DNA of 64,000 nucleotides from Branchinecta lynchi (Eukaryota > Arthropoda > Branchiopoda > Anostraca > Branchinectidae): NCBI GenBank assembly GCA_023053575.1, contig JAKZAP010000019.1:3410001-3474000 (forward strand), read 5' to 3'. Below are positions 52,701-63,898 of this stretch, in pieces. Every line of letters starts with the position of its first letter. Within the stretch, counting starts at the first letter, position 1. The translations under genes and the position numbers were made by a program. A model generated the notes under the pieces. That model did not search any database, was not told the DNA's origin, and saw nothing but the letters and a program-made list of their open reading frames with translations.

Positions 52701-55700
52701 CCCCTCCACCAGGTGGTCCTGCTCAGGTACAGTGCTCACACTTGCTTGTAAAGCACAGAGATTCAAGACGAGCATCTTCTTGGAGAGAAGAGAGGATCAC
52801 AAGGACAAAGGAGGAAGCTTATGATCAGCTTATCAGTAAGTACTAAACTTCCTTCAGCTTTTGAAAAAACGCAAAGCACTTTACCTCAAAATTTACTAGT
52901 GCCCACCATACTCTTAAAGGACCTGTCTTACCTATAATACTAAGACAACCTACTTCCATAAACACTCCACATATTTCTAAACCCAGAGACACCAATTTCG
53001 TACGGTACATTCTAACCCCTCTAACAAAACCACGCTGATTTTCTCACTTGCCGTGTTTTGCTACCTTCGATGTGTATCAAGCTGTCGAAGGCTGTCGAAG
53101 GATGTAAGTTTCTCCATCAGAAAAACCGGTTATGTAAACTGCTTCCCTGTTTCCGCTACAAGTCAACGGGTCTCGGAAAAGGCTTAAAACAGAGAAAACT
53201 GTGGGTTATTTCTTGAAAGCACAGCCTAGTTTTAAAGTATTCAAAATTTTAAAATACTGTAACTTGAAGAGTAAATAGTGCGAGGGATCCTTTAAGAAAA
53301 TCACATAGTAGTTTATTAAGCATAGAGACCTGGGTTAAGAGAATTGCATTAGGAGGCCAATGTAGTTCATTGTTGATTTTTTATCCATTTCCCTCAGGAA
53401 TGAGGAGCATAAGTAAATAAATGAACCTCAGTAATTGTATGCATTTATCAAAACTACATGTACGGTATAGTTTTTCCTGTTCATCGAAAAACCCATGCGT
53501 TCTCTTGTATATCACACACTTGTATGTTTGCAAGGAGTGTGGAGTGTTTGATTCAGTAAAAAAAAGAAAATGGACTAACCTTCATTCGTCAAGAGGATTC
53601 TTAAAGAGAAACCAAAACCCAATCGGTTTTCCACTGAATCATCTAGCTGTGAACTAAATCGGTTGGTTGATCAGGACTTTTTGCACTTCGTCAAGTCATG
53701 TTGGTGCTAACACCAAGAACAAATAGGAAATAAAACTTCCGTCTCCCGATCTCTGCACTACAACCATGCTCAGTCGAATGTATGTGGTCGATCCCCGATG
53801 CAAACGAGCGGAAGTAGGAGCTATGCTGAAAGTTACAGTTTGTGACCTCTACAAACAGCGCATCGCAGTGGATCCCTTGAGAAGAAAAGTCTGGGGTAAA
53901 TGACAGTACAGAGACTGTTGGGTATATACCGCTGTGGCGTCACATACGTGCTACGTTCTTTTCCTCTCAAATGCGCAGCGGCTAAGAGGAAAGTAGACGG
54001 GTGTCAACTCAAAGCTGAACAAGTAGCTCTACCTCTGCTCAGTTTTTGTCGGGGTATCCATAAGGCATTTTTCCGTGCTCCCACAAACAGTTTGTGGACC
54101 GATTGTGTCTCGAAAAGAATCTGCGGTCTTTCGGGCGGCCGACAAGTTTGTTTCCGCGACCAACAACGTTTTTGTGGCTCGCTTCGTGTCTCAAATTCGA
54201 CAAACGACTTCCGAGCTGATTCTCAATTTTGTGGCTCGAATTCTGGCGGCAAATTCGAATTTAGCAGCAAAATAATGTCAAAACAATAAAATCAGAAACT
54301 TTCTGAAGCATGAAGACATAAGACTAAGGATCCTTTTTGCACGGAATGGCAAGGCCGAAAGCCTGGAGTTCTATTTATTGAGATTTTACATGAACATTAT
54401 TTTTATTTTCAGACATTTGAAATTACCGCCCCCCAAAATAGACAAAACAGCGTTTCCGCGAGTTTCAACTTGTGGCTATTTTGTGTGGCACACAATCCTG
54501 TTTCCGCGACAAACACTCAGAAGTGTGTGACCCACAATTGTGTCGCGGAAAAACCCCTATAGTCGGTGCACGGGACCAGAGACGGAGGTTTTACTAGGCT
54601 TATTTGTTCTTGGTAACACTTGAGACATCCCCGCGGTAGGTGTTAAATCGGAAGCATTTAGCATTTGCAATGTCTAGATCACCCGCCTCCAATTCGCCAG
54701 TTGAAACCGGGACTCGGAACGACCATGAGATCGTGTAATGGCGTGATCCGGAAGCACCACATGGGCAAGCTCAAAACATATCTTAACGAACATCAGACAA
54801 AATGAAAACCATTTAACTGGTAAACCATTTAACTGGTTACTCAAAAGTAAAATATAGGTAAATATTTGGTATTATTTATATCTTTCAATGATTTGTTTTG
54901 TGGTTTTAACAGCCAAATTTTCAAGAAGGAGAGATGTATGTGCTAAAGTATTGTGACTGTTTGACCCAATAGTTCATGAGCGGGTCGAATTGACGGAAAC
55001 ATTGTTATTAAGGGTTGATGATTTTTCTGTTAGTTAGGAATAATGTTGGCTGATATTGTAGAAAAAATAGTTACAGTGATGTTTACAGTATTCCTGTAGG
55101 CTGGTAGTGGGTTCTCCTATATATTACGAAAGATTCTTGTAAAGGAATATGTAAAATAGTTAGCATTTATTTGGTTTGTGTTTTTTATTTTTGTATGTGT
55201 TTATTTTTTTCCCATGGCCTCTGTGCTTTTAGTGGAATAAATCTTATCTTATCTTATCTTATCAGTTCACCCTTTTAAGAGAATGGTATGCTATGCTAGG
55301 GAGAGCTCCTGGTCTGCAGAAGTTTTGCAGTGAATTTTCTAGTTGAAAACTGTCCGGGTACCCGATAACCATGATCGCGGCGATATACTTATTGGTAGGT
55401 TGGGAGTTTGTGTTGGATGTCCTCAAGAACAAATAAGCAAAAGAACCTTGGTCTCCCGATCTCTGTAATACCACCATGCGGAGTCGAATATATTCCAGAT
55501 GCCCCCTGATGCAAAAGAGCAGAGGCTAGGAGCTACGCGGAACTTACATAATTCATTACCTCTATAAACAGCTCAGAACTTGGTCACAATGGCCTCAAAA
55601 AGCCGCCTATTCGACAAACAAACGTCACTAGGGGACATGAGATTTGATGGGCTTTGTGGCAGCTCGGTAATAATGAGCAGACTGCAATTAGGGTTCCTGT

Positions 55701-57250
55701 AACATAATTACACAAGCTGTTTTGCTCTAGTTGCTCTCCTGAATTTAAAACAACAACATTCAGAATTAGTTGTATCTTGTTCTTTTTCTTTTTTCTACTT
55801 TTGCAACCCAAAAAGCCTGGAAATGAGCCCAGTGTGACCAAGCTCTCATCGCATTAGCCCGGAGAAGAAAAGTTGACAGTAAGCGACTATTGGTTGGTTA
55901 ACGTTATGACGTCACTGCAGAGGCGTGTCTTACAGGCCTGCTACGGTCTTTTTCTCTCAATGCGCATAGGATCAGAGGGTAGTAGACGGGCGTCAACTGA
56001 AAGCTCAGCAAGCAGCTCTAGCTCTGCTCAGTTTTGTTGGGGTATCGAGATTCGGTATATTATACCAAAGATGGAACTTCTGTTGGCTTCAGTATTAAAA
56101 CATAGATGGCACTTTACACAAGGGACTAGTACCGTGACCGATAAAGCAGAAACAGTTTTTCGAATTTAATTTAGAAGTCTTGAGTTGCGTTTTTAACAAA
56201 TACCATCGTATCTGTTACCACGGTAACTGATCTGCAATTAGTCGTTTGTGCAGTTACCGTGGTATCTGATACACGGTTGCTCTGCAAAAACGACTATTGC
56301 CAAAATTTCACTTTTCGAATATCTAGTTACATCACTATAAGTGCTAAACTTCCTTCTAGCCAATATGACAAAAGTTGATGAAAGTGAGATGACTTTCCAG
56401 ATACCACGATCAGTTACCACGGTCGGACCGTAATATCTGGATATCCGCTACCACGATAACTAGCCGGATACCATGATTAACAACAAAAACACCTTTTGAT
56501 CGTGGTATCAGATACCAGATAACTACAAAAACGACTTTAGACCGTGGTATCAGATACGATGGTATCTGCAAAAACGCAACTTAGGACTCTATTGTCGGAG
56601 CCACATATCTGGTATGTTTACGTGGCTCCTTCTAAATTAAATTCGAAAAACTGTTTCTGGTTTATTGGTCACGGTACAAGTCCCTTGTGTAAAGTGTCAT
56701 TGTGTTTTATTATTAATTTCCGTGATATGGGGATGTGAATTGGTTAGATGAAATTGCCTTCGGGTGGGATCACTGTTCCTATGGCCGGCTTCTACTACAC
56801 TATTGTAGTGTTTTGCGAACTCTGTTCAGAAGCCCCGCTAAAATGGTAAGAGCGCCTGCCTTTTTAGCAGAGGGTCTTGGGTTCAAATCCCGGCTGAGGA
56901 ACATTTTTGTCTTTCAGTTCACTACTTATTAAATGTTCTATTAGCTTATTCGTTCTTGATGTTCTATAGTTTCTTGCCAGTGTTTCTTTCTTCTTGTTTG
57001 TCCAAATCCTTGTATCTTCTTGTTTTTAGGCTACCGGGACAGGATTGTCAAAGGCCAAAACTCGTTTGCTGAATTGGCCGCTAAGTACTCCGATTGCAGT
57101 TCTGCAAAGCGAGGTGGCGACCTAGGTCCCTTCACGCGTGGGGCCATGCAGAAGCCCTTTGAGGATGCTGGGTTTTCCCTGAAAGTTGGGGAAATGTCCG
57201 AACCGGTCTGGACGGACTCGGGTGTCCATCTCATTCTTCGCACTGCCTAG
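49680..57250 (+). CDS. PIN1: PIN1/dodo phospho-Ser/Thr-Pro peptidyl-prolyl isomerase (3 exons)
   Basis: Exons 49680-49734, 52632-52835 and 57030-57250 join to 480 nt, 159 residues plus stop (human PIN1 has 163). Residues about 5-38 form the WW domain: W at [12 protein letters not shown] and the second W at SQWDTP, with the Arg/Ser/Arg of the phosphopeptide pocket. A Pro/Gly-rich linker (SPPPPGGP) leads to the parvulin domain. Its basic phosphate loop ([16 protein letters not shown]), catalytic Cys in [15 protein letters not shown] and terminal [11 protein letters not shown] are all present. PIN1 isomerises pSer/pThr-Pro bonds in mitotic and signalling proteins, in nucleus and cytoplasm. Splice phases agree (1 and 1). 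The start at 49680 is preferred over the in-frame ATG at 49614 because [13 protein letters not shown] matches the family start. No poly(A) site or promoter was assigned. Confidence 0.95.
49751..50157. mobile_element. MITE family K (PIN1 intron 1)
   Basis: TAGTTGCGTTTTTGATCCGA...TCAAAAATGCAACTA. Begins only 16 bp after the exon 1 donor. Confidence 0.7.
50793..51480. mobile_element. Long foldback element in PIN1 intron 1
   Basis: CAGTCTAGTACACTAGCCCC at 50801 and its exact complement ending 51472; arms of about 280 bp pair almost throughout. Flanks CCGTAGTG (50793-50800) and CCATAGTG (51473-51480) look like an 8-bp target duplication with one change. Confidence 0.75.
52632..52835 (+). CDS. PIN1: PIN1 exon 2 (WW end, linker, start of parvulin domain)
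   Basis: Acceptor TTCTAG, donor GTAAGT. It reads [18 protein letters not shown], a proline-rich linker, then [17 protein letters not shown] and [17 protein letters not shown]. The Lys and Arg pair that bind phosphate in PIN1 are present. No ATG-started frame covers this exon. Confidence 0.93.
52914..53295 (+). mobile_element. TTAA MITE family A, copy 4 (PIN1 intron 2)
   Basis: Complete between TTAA at 52914 and 53292, only about 80 bp after PIN1 exon 2. Confidence 0.7.
53713..54613. mobile_element. Element N interrupted by MITE T (PIN1 intron 2)
   Basis: Inverted ends CCAAGAACAAATA / TATTTGTTCTTGG flanked by TAACA on both sides. Family T (54063-54559) is inserted after GGGGTATCCATA. Other N pieces: 1980-2150, 9340-9700, 55420-56090. 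Confidence 0.65.
54063..54559 (+). mobile_element. MITE family T nested in element N
   Basis: GGCATTTTTCCGTGC...CGCGGAAAAACCCCT; matches 20341-20800 in reverse. Confidence 0.6.
54840..55262 (+). mobile_element. LINE 3' UTR with TTATC tail
   Basis: T-rich, ends GTGGAATAAATC then four TTATC repeats (to 55262). No coding part is left. Confidence 0.45.
55420..56090. mobile_element. Element N interrupted by MITE R
   Basis: CTCAAGAACAAATAAG...TTGTTGGGGTATCGAGA, split at 55575-55846 by family R. Confidence 0.6.
56103..56700. mobile_element. Foldback with nested MITE (PIN1 intron 2)
   Basis: Outer arms GATGGCACTTTACACAAGGG at 56106 and the inverse ending about 56700. Inner MITE 56170-56585 has ends GAGTTGCGTTTTT / AAAAACGCAACTTA and repeated ATACCA(C/T)GAT. 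Single outer arms also occur at about 17505-17585 and 18768-18838. Confidence 0.6.
56800..56960 (+). mobile_element. tRNA-Lys-like SINE, copy 2 (PIN1 intron 2)
   Basis: A box TGGTAAGAGCGCCTG, an anticodon-like hairpin CTGC-CTTTTTA-GCAG with TTT in the anticodon position, and B box GGGTTCAAATCCC. The acceptor 3' strand CTGAGGA has only a poor 5' partner (TGTTCAG), and the body continues into non-tRNA sequence shared with copy 1. So it is a SINE head, not a tRNA gene. Confidence 0.6.
57030..57250 (+). CDS. PIN1: PIN1 exon 3 (catalytic Cys to stop)
   Basis: Acceptor TTTTTAG; enters in phase 1 and ends at TAG 57248-57250. It carries [20 protein letters not shown] with the catalytic Cys, then [20 protein letters not shown] and [14 protein letters not shown]. 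The helix start reads SYRDRIVKG where human PIN1 has NGYIQKIKSG. Confidence 0.94.
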
Positions 57251-57700
57251 TTCTGTGACCCGTGATTGGTTCCTTTTCCGAAGTGTTTTTCCGAAGGACT
57301 TCTCTCTGTATTTTAAGTTGTTTTTTTTTTACGCTAGATTATTTGTGAGATGTGCAGGAAAGAGATAAAACTATGCTGGAATGAACAAATATCATTGACA
57401 AAGTTCTGTCACGGTGTCAACATTCGGTATCCTAAATCGGATGAGAGTCCATGTGAAATATCCCCTTACATGGAGAGGTATGCAACCTACCCCATGAAAA
57501 CGGATAGTTCTACACTGTCGTCGAAAATAGTATCAACGAACAATTCAGCATTCTGACTTAGACGACTTTAAGACTGAATTATCGGCATTCGGGATCTCTT
57601 GTGAACCTGTAAGTTGTTGGAAACGTTTTTCCAACCCTTTCTTCATTCTTCAGTCACATTCTTGGAGTTATGGGGAGGTTTGAAATTACTAAAATAACAT
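57251..57700 (+). other. Downstream of PIN1: probable 3' UTR and flank
   Basis: Unique-looking, with no canonical AATAAA close to the stop. A 68-codon frame at 57350-57556 is unrecognised. Confidence 0.35.
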
Positions 57701-57868
57701 CACTGTAAAAAAAATCTTGCAGTATTTGCCGCTGGGGTTAATCTTGTCTCTACTGAGATAAGATCATCTCTAATTCGGATTAATCTTGTCGTAGCAGAGA
57801 CATGATTAATCCCAGTAGTAAATACTGCATTTAACTTGAATCCTTACTCGGAGAAACTTTTTACAGTG
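57701..57868. mobile_element. MITE family G hairpin downstream of PIN1
   Basis: CACTGTAAAAA...TTTTTACAGTG, 168 bp, palindromic, with the same GCAGTATTTGC and ATTAATC blocks. Confidence 0.65.
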
Positions 57869-58280
57869 ATTCTATTGGTCGGTCTTTGCAGTTAGGAGCC
57901 AAAGCCTGGCTTCCTAATGGTCAGTACTGCCAATATTGACTCAGACCCGTTTCCGTTCGGTAGGGTGCAATCCATCTATTGTGTTTTACTGTGTTTTCAG
58001 TATTTAGCGTAATAGTTTGATATAGGATACAAGCTTCTGGGAACAGCTGGTGTAGGAACAGGAAAGAATCGAAGGACTTCAATTCAAATAGTAGAGGCAT
58101 GCTTCTTGGGACCTTATTTAACTTTGAGTGCTGCCATTCCCAGTTCCTTTGGCCCTTGAGTGGAACAACGCTCAAACTTAGTGCGTGAAAGTATGAATCA
58201 AATTAAGGTAGTGAAGGTAAACTAAATAATTTAATGGCTCAACTGTCACTTCATTTGTTTATCCTCGACTTCCAAAATGA

Positions 58281-58728
58281 TTAAAGGACACCTGAACGAA
58301 GAGTACCAAGTATCATCCCTATCTGTATGACGTCCGTTAACATTGCCTGCAGAAAACCCAATCCAAATACGTAATACCGTTTCCAAGCTATGATTTTTGC
58401 TCCATTTTGCATCTGTCCTTATTTCATTACCGAGCAATTTTAGAAATGAACAAATGTCTCCAAACAACCCTTATTCTGGAATATTTTTTAACCAGATAAG
58501 CCCAAACGTATATCTAGAAGAAATTCGAATACGATCCGGCCAGCGCTGTACAAGATTTGAATGAATTGCGCTTTTTGTCTTGGAGTCTGCATGTGCAAAC
58601 CTCCGGAAACAATCATCCCTATTTTGAAAACGTCACGCTCAGGAGAAGAATGCTCTCCGTGTCCATGTCCGTAAATGCATTCTCCATGGTGTGTTCAAGT
58701 ACGGTTTCATTGTTCAGGTGTCCTTTAA
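58281..58728 (+). mobile_element. TTAA MITE family B, copy 4
   Basis: Full length, next to family A copy 5 with a shared TTAA. Confidence 0.7.
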
Positions 58729-59106
58729 AGGACCTGTCTTACCTATAATACTAACGCAACCTACTTCCATAATCACTCCATATGTTTCTAAATCCGGAGA
58801 CCCCAATTTCTTACGATACATTGTAACCCCTCTAACAAAACCGAGCTGATTTTCTTTACTTGCCGTGTTTTGCTATCTTCGATGTGTATCACACTGTCGA
58901 CGGTAGTCTGCGACAAGTTTTTTCATCAGAAAAACCGTTTATGTCAAGTTTTTTCCCTGTTTTCGCTGAAAGTCAACGAGTCTCAGAAAAGGCTTAAAAC
59001 AACCAAAACCGTGGGTTATTTGTTGAAAGTACAGCCTAGTTTTAAAGTATTGAAATATTTTGAAATACTGAAAGTTGAATAATAAATAGTGCGAGGGGTC
59101 GTTTAA
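58725..59106 (+). mobile_element. TTAA MITE family A, copy 5
   Basis: Left TTAA is shared with the right end of the family B element 58281-58728. Confidence 0.7.
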
Positions 59107-59459
59107 CAACCTATAAGTAAAGCCATAAAAGTGTCGACTATCGCGATAAATTCGAACCTCGTTCCTACGATGGAGAACACACGTCAGGCTAATTAAGACA
59201 ACCCACAAATGCCTGATTTTCTATTGCCTACGCCAGTCGGTGGCGTCTACCAAATGCCGATGCACCGTGATCCCGCCGTCGCCACTATGAAATAAATTTA
59301 ACTGGGTATTTAGTTAGTTTCCCAGACATCTTGGAATATTTGTGCGGTGAAGATGCCCATCATTTGACATACGGTAGCCGTCGTTCAGCACATTCTTCTA
59401 TGCCAAAATGCCGACATCTTGCATAGTCTATAAACAAAACAAAAAATATGTCAGTTATC

Positions 59460-59660
59460 TTTGACGGTGCAAAACGGATAAGTCAGCTACATTTTATTAG
59501 AGCTATATTTCGGCCCTTCTTGGCAAGGATCCTTTTCACGCTCAAGAGTGCTTTTTAAGAAGGCTTTGAGCCTGAAGAGGACCCTTGCCAAGAAGGGCCG
59601 AAATGTAATGTAGCTGACTTGTCCGTTTTGCACCGTCAAATATGATTCGCAGTAGGCTTC
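59460..59660. mobile_element. Subfamily E palindromic element, copy 2, ribozymes decayed
   Basis: Inverted arms begin GGTGCAAAACGGATAAGTCA. The minus-strand motif has GUGAAAA for CUGAAGA. The plus-strand motif keeps CTGAAGA and GAAA but has lost the bases after the cleavage site. Confidence 0.55.
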
Positions 59661-59663
59661 CCG

Positions 59664-60060
59664 ATGAAAAATTTATCTCAAAAAGTAGTATGAAAAAGTA
59701 GCATGCAGTACCAACGATGCTACTGCATCATGCCCGTATCCAGGAATTTGTTTCGGGGGGGGGGGGTATTGCCTGCTGGTTGGACAAAAAAGACATGGAT
59801 CAGAGGGAAAAGCCTATAAAAATGATTATTTTGTATGTTTGGGGGGGGTCTACTTCAAGGCTACCGTGTTACTGCATACTACTATATGCTACTATTAGCA
59901 AGACTGGATGCTACTATGGGAAGACAGGATGTTACTGGATACTAGTACATATGATTAGACTAGTCTGAGGCACATTCAATTATAGTATTATTTGCTATTA
60001 CATAGTATTACATGCAACTTTTTCGTACTACTACGCAGGCTACACATTTTTCATCGGCTT
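59664..60060. mobile_element. MITE family M, copy 1
   Basis: Ends CGATGAAAAATTTATCT / ACACATTTTTCATCGG, with TACTACTA and GCTACT words; a G-rich insert at about 59733-59850. Confidence 0.55.
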
Positions 60061-60224
60061 GGGCTCAGTTATCGTAGGATGGAAGCTTTCATGTCCTCGT
60101 TAGGCTCTAACCGTTTTTAGTGCATAGGCAGTCGATCAGTTTGATTAGTACTAGCTACTCAGAAAGTCGTTACATTACAGTCTCATTTCCCTTGTTTTAC
60201 TACCGAATCAAAAATCTTTGACTG

Positions 60225-60609
60225 CACTGTCAGAAGTTTCATAACAGATAAGCGTATAACACTTTCAAGAATAACACCTTTTCACTTAGAAATAAAGTGT
60301 TATGACCAATTAAGTTTACACTATTTCGTGCCTAGATCTCCAGCAACACCTTCAATTGGTAAAAATACTAACGGGAACGAAAGAAACTTAACAGATAACA
60401 TCCCAAAGTGTTATCTGTTGAAACCGCGCATCCTTCTGTTGTCGTTATGTAACTTGTGACAGTGTAGTATTTTTACTTATTGAAGGTGTTGTTGGAGATC
60501 TAGGCATTAAAGAGTATAAACCTATTTGGTCATAACACTTTATTTCTAAGTGAAAAGGTGTTATTCTTGAAAGTGTTATTCGCAATCTGTTATGAAACTT
60601 CTGACAGTG
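60225..60609. mobile_element. Long foldback with CACTGTCAG ends
   Basis: CACTGTCAGAAGTTTCATAA at 60225 and the inverse at 60590-60609; arms of about 150 bp containing ATAACACTTTATTTCTAAGT. Confidence 0.7.
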
Positions 60610-60636
60610 TGTGTAGTTGTAACGAAAACTTTGCAT

Positions 60637-60637
<1 letters not shown>

Positions 60638-60675
<38 letters not shown>

Positions 60676-60676
60676 T
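60638..60676. repeat. TAG microsatellite
   Basis: About 12 TAG units. Confidence 0.9.
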
Positions 60677-60956
60677 TTAATTACAACAAACATAGATCAA
60701 AATCACGGACCAGTGCACATGCCTGGTGGCATACTTTAGCACTGACAATGTTGCACAACGAAAATAAAATAAAAAGCCGTCTTCTAACTACATTTTGACA
60801 TCAACACTTGTGACCATACTACATATATATGTATTGATATGTAGTATGGAATACTTTGATTTAACATGCATGCGACTGGGTTAATCCTAATCCTAATAAT
60901 ATAATATAATAATAATATAATTGCAATAATAAAGCTTTCCCATCTATAATTTATCA

Positions 60957-61400
60957 GGACACTTATACACTAAATTGAATTTCAGCCAGGTGGTAGTCGA
61001 CACCTGCTTTGAATTGGTTGGTATTTTCGGCATTTACAACACTTTCTGGGAGATTATTCCAATGTTCTACTATTCGGTTTCTAAAGCTCCATTTTCCGAT
61101 GTCTTTTCGGAATTTCTTACCACTCAGTTTCAAGTTGTGTCCTCTGAGACCGTTGTGATTGAAAAGACATCATCAGGCCTAATGTTATCACAATAAATAT
61201 GGCAAATTTTAAAAGTTTCGATTAAATCACCTCGAAGAAATTTGTAAGATAAACTGGGTAATCGTAGTTTTTGAAGCCGGTTTTCATCAGGCAGATGACG
61301 AATGGCTGGCACTGTTTTTGTTGCTCTTCTTTGAACTTGCTCATTGGCGATAACGTCCTTGATATAGACGGGCCTTGTTTTGCGTGGCCATATTCAATTA
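60957..61400 (-). pseudogene. LINE C-terminal fragment
   Basis: The minus strand reads LPDENRLQKLRLPSLSYKFL then RGDLIETFKI, followed after a stop by a segment matching VDYWNNLPESVVNAENINQF. The last part is an inverted near-copy of 62386-62560. The 3' end has a decayed version of the GAAA hairpin followed by TTATTA repeats. Confidence 0.7.
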
Positions 61401-61613
61401 GTTGTCTAAGTAGTAGTATCTGATCGCATCCGGTCTTGCTGTAGTAGCATCCAGTTTGCTACTAGTAGCATGCAGTGGCAACCGTTACTGCATGCTACTT
61501 TTTCGTACAACTCCATACGACTGACTCTCGAAAGTTTTTCGTCGGGTAGGCATATCTACTTATGATGCGATCAGGTTTTGCCGTCCAGATTTTCTGCATT
61601 TCTGTCCTCAAAT

Positions 61614-62385
61614 TAGTTGCGTTTTTGATCCGAATTATCCTCGCGATTCTCCTCCGAATTTTCCTACTTCGCGTTTTTTGACTATTCAGATGAAGTGAAT
61701 TCTCCATTTCTTGCGTTTTTGTCAGAATCGAGAACGGGGAAAGCCTCGCGATTCTGCAGAATCGAGAATTTGCTCAGATGGTGAAAGAAAAAAAGAGTTC
61801 TTGTTTCCGAAAAGTCAAACTACACAAAACTACGTCGGTGAGGTAGTTTGTAGTTTGAGCTCCGTAGTTTCAGGTTCGAAACTACAGCAAATGGAATGGA
61901 CAAATAAAACGGCTTTTAAGCGAAACTACGCCGAAACTACATACAAAAAACGCAACTTTAGTCCCGATGAAAAATTTATCTGAAAATAGTACTATGAAGT
62001 AGTACGAAAAAGTTGCATGTTTTACTAACGATGTTACTACATGCTTCTACTTCAAGGCTACCATGTTACTGCATACTACTATATGGTACTATCAGCAAGA
62101 CTGGATGTTACTATGTCAAGACAGTATGCTACTAGATACTACTACATAAGATTGGACCAGTTTGAAGCACATTAAATGATAGTATTCTTTGATATTACAC
62201 AGTATTACATGCAACGTTTTCGTACTACTACCATACTACTACGCAGGCTACACATTTTTCATCGGGGTGTTTTTGTCAAAAGCGAGAATGGAGAAGTCAG
62301 AGGAGCAAAAACGGTAATTTGTACGAGAATCGAGAATTCAGAAGCGAGAATTCGGAACGGAGAATTCGGATCAAAAACGCAACTA
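61614..62385. mobile_element. MITE family K with two nested MITEs
   Basis: TAGTTGCGTTTTTGATCCGA at the left and TCAAAAACGCAACTA at the right. Between the halves lie family L (61797-61962) and family M (61964-62266). Confidence 0.65.
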
Positions 62386-62620
62386 TTGAAACTGAGTGGC
62401 AAGAAATTACGAAAAGACATGAGAAAATGGAGCTTTAGAAACCGAAGAGTAGACTATTGGAATAATCTCCCAGAAAGTGTTGTAAATGCCGAAAATATCA
62501 ACCAATTCAAAGCAGGTGTCGACTACAACTTGGCTGAAATTCAATTTAGTGTGTAAAATGTCCAGAGAAAGTTAGAGAGGCGAAAGCCTTATTATTACAA
62601 TTTATATTATTATTAACAAA
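62386..62620 (+). pseudogene. LINE C-terminal fragment with 3' hairpin and TTA tail
   Basis: Encodes LRKDMRKWSFRNRRVDYWNN and LPESVVNAENINQFKAGVDY then a stop at about 62556. The 3' end has AGGCGAAAGCCT at 62578-62589 and a TTATTA tail. It directly abuts the right end of the MITE 61614-62385. Confidence 0.7.
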
Positions 62621-62973
62621 TTCCAACTTTTTTATACGGTACGATGCTTTTTTGTACGAAATGAAGACGATGCCGAAAAGTTTTGCCCTGGACCCAGTCA
62701 GGACCACCCGACCCTGAGGGTCATGGTATAGATACGAATGTGCGTTTTGGTGTATGAATGAATGAATGAATTTATTCCCAATAAAGCCCAAGGGCCATGG
62801 CGGGAAACAAAACAAAATATCATACACTCCAACAACAAACCAAAAAATCAACTTCTATAAAAATAGTTCACGGTGGGCCGTAGCTAGCTTCAAGAATCTA
62901 CCCAGCCTTCGGATCTCACCAACAATATTTGGGTTTTTAAAAAAGTTTTTATTGCAAGCGGCAGTCCGATGAC

Positions 62974-63563
62974 GCCCGTAAGAAGCGCAATACGATTTTT
63001 TAACTACACTCTACAAACTTTCTCCGAGTAAGTATTAAAGTTAACTGCAGTATTTACTACTAGGATTCATTTTATCTCTACTGGGATAAAATTAATCCGA
63101 ATTAGAGATAGTCTTATCTCACTAGAGACAAGATTCATCGAAGTAGGAAATACTGCAAGATTTTGTAAGAAAGCGCCCGTAAGAAGCGCAATACGTTTTT
63201 TTTTGTTTTAACTACAAAAAACTTTCTCCGAGTAAGGATTAAACTGCAGTATTTACTACTGGGATTCATTTTATCTCTACTGGGATAAAGTTAATCCGAA
63301 TTAGAGATAATCTTATCTCATTAGAGACAAGATTCATCCCAGTAGCATATACTGCAAGATTTTGTAAGAAAGCGCCCGTAAGAAGCGCAATACATTTTTT
63401 TTTCACTACACTAAAAACTTTCTCCAAGTAAGGATTAGACTGCAGTATTTACTACTGGGATTCATTTTATCTCTACTGGGATAAAATTAATCCGAATCAG
63501 AGATAATCTTATCTCATTAGAGACAAGATTCATCCCAGTAGCAAATACTGCAAGATTTCGTTT
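62974..63563. repeat. Three tandem family G hairpin units (about 200 bp period)
   Basis: The linker GCCCGTAAGAAGCGCAATAC recurs at 62974, 63176 and 63375, each time followed by a family G palindrome. Confidence 0.65.
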
Positions 63564-63814
63564 TTACAGTATAGCGGAATGATAGGCAGAAAGTATGACG
63601 GCTCAAACTGAAGACTTAGACCGATAAGTGATTTTTGTATTTTTGTTCTTTAGCTGTTTGTGATTTCTCATGCATAAATATACTTTTTGCTGTTCTCGTA
63701 TTTTTTAAACGGGGCCCACGGAAGAATTGTGTTGGTTCCTTTGATGAAGGAATAGATCTGGGAATCAGAGGCGTTACTAGTCAAATTTTTTTTTGGGGGG
63801 ACAAGGTATTTACC

Positions 63815-63898
63815 ATTTATTCAAACAATGTTTACAACGGAGACGTCAGCTACGATTCTTCATCAGCGATATTTCGGCCCTTCTTGGCAAGGGTCCCA
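63815..63898 (-). mobile_element. Subfamily D fragment
   Basis: Right-arm sequence from TATTCAAACAATG to AAGGGTCC; cut before the CUGA core, so no complete ribozyme. Confidence 0.5.

Noticed and set aside
56826..56902. Functional tRNA-Lys gene
   Set aside because: A and B boxes are good but the acceptor stem does not pair and the sequence continues into a SINE body.
63855..63898. Another hammerhead ribozyme
   Set aside because: The fragment is cut before the CUGANGA core, so half of the catalytic core is missing.
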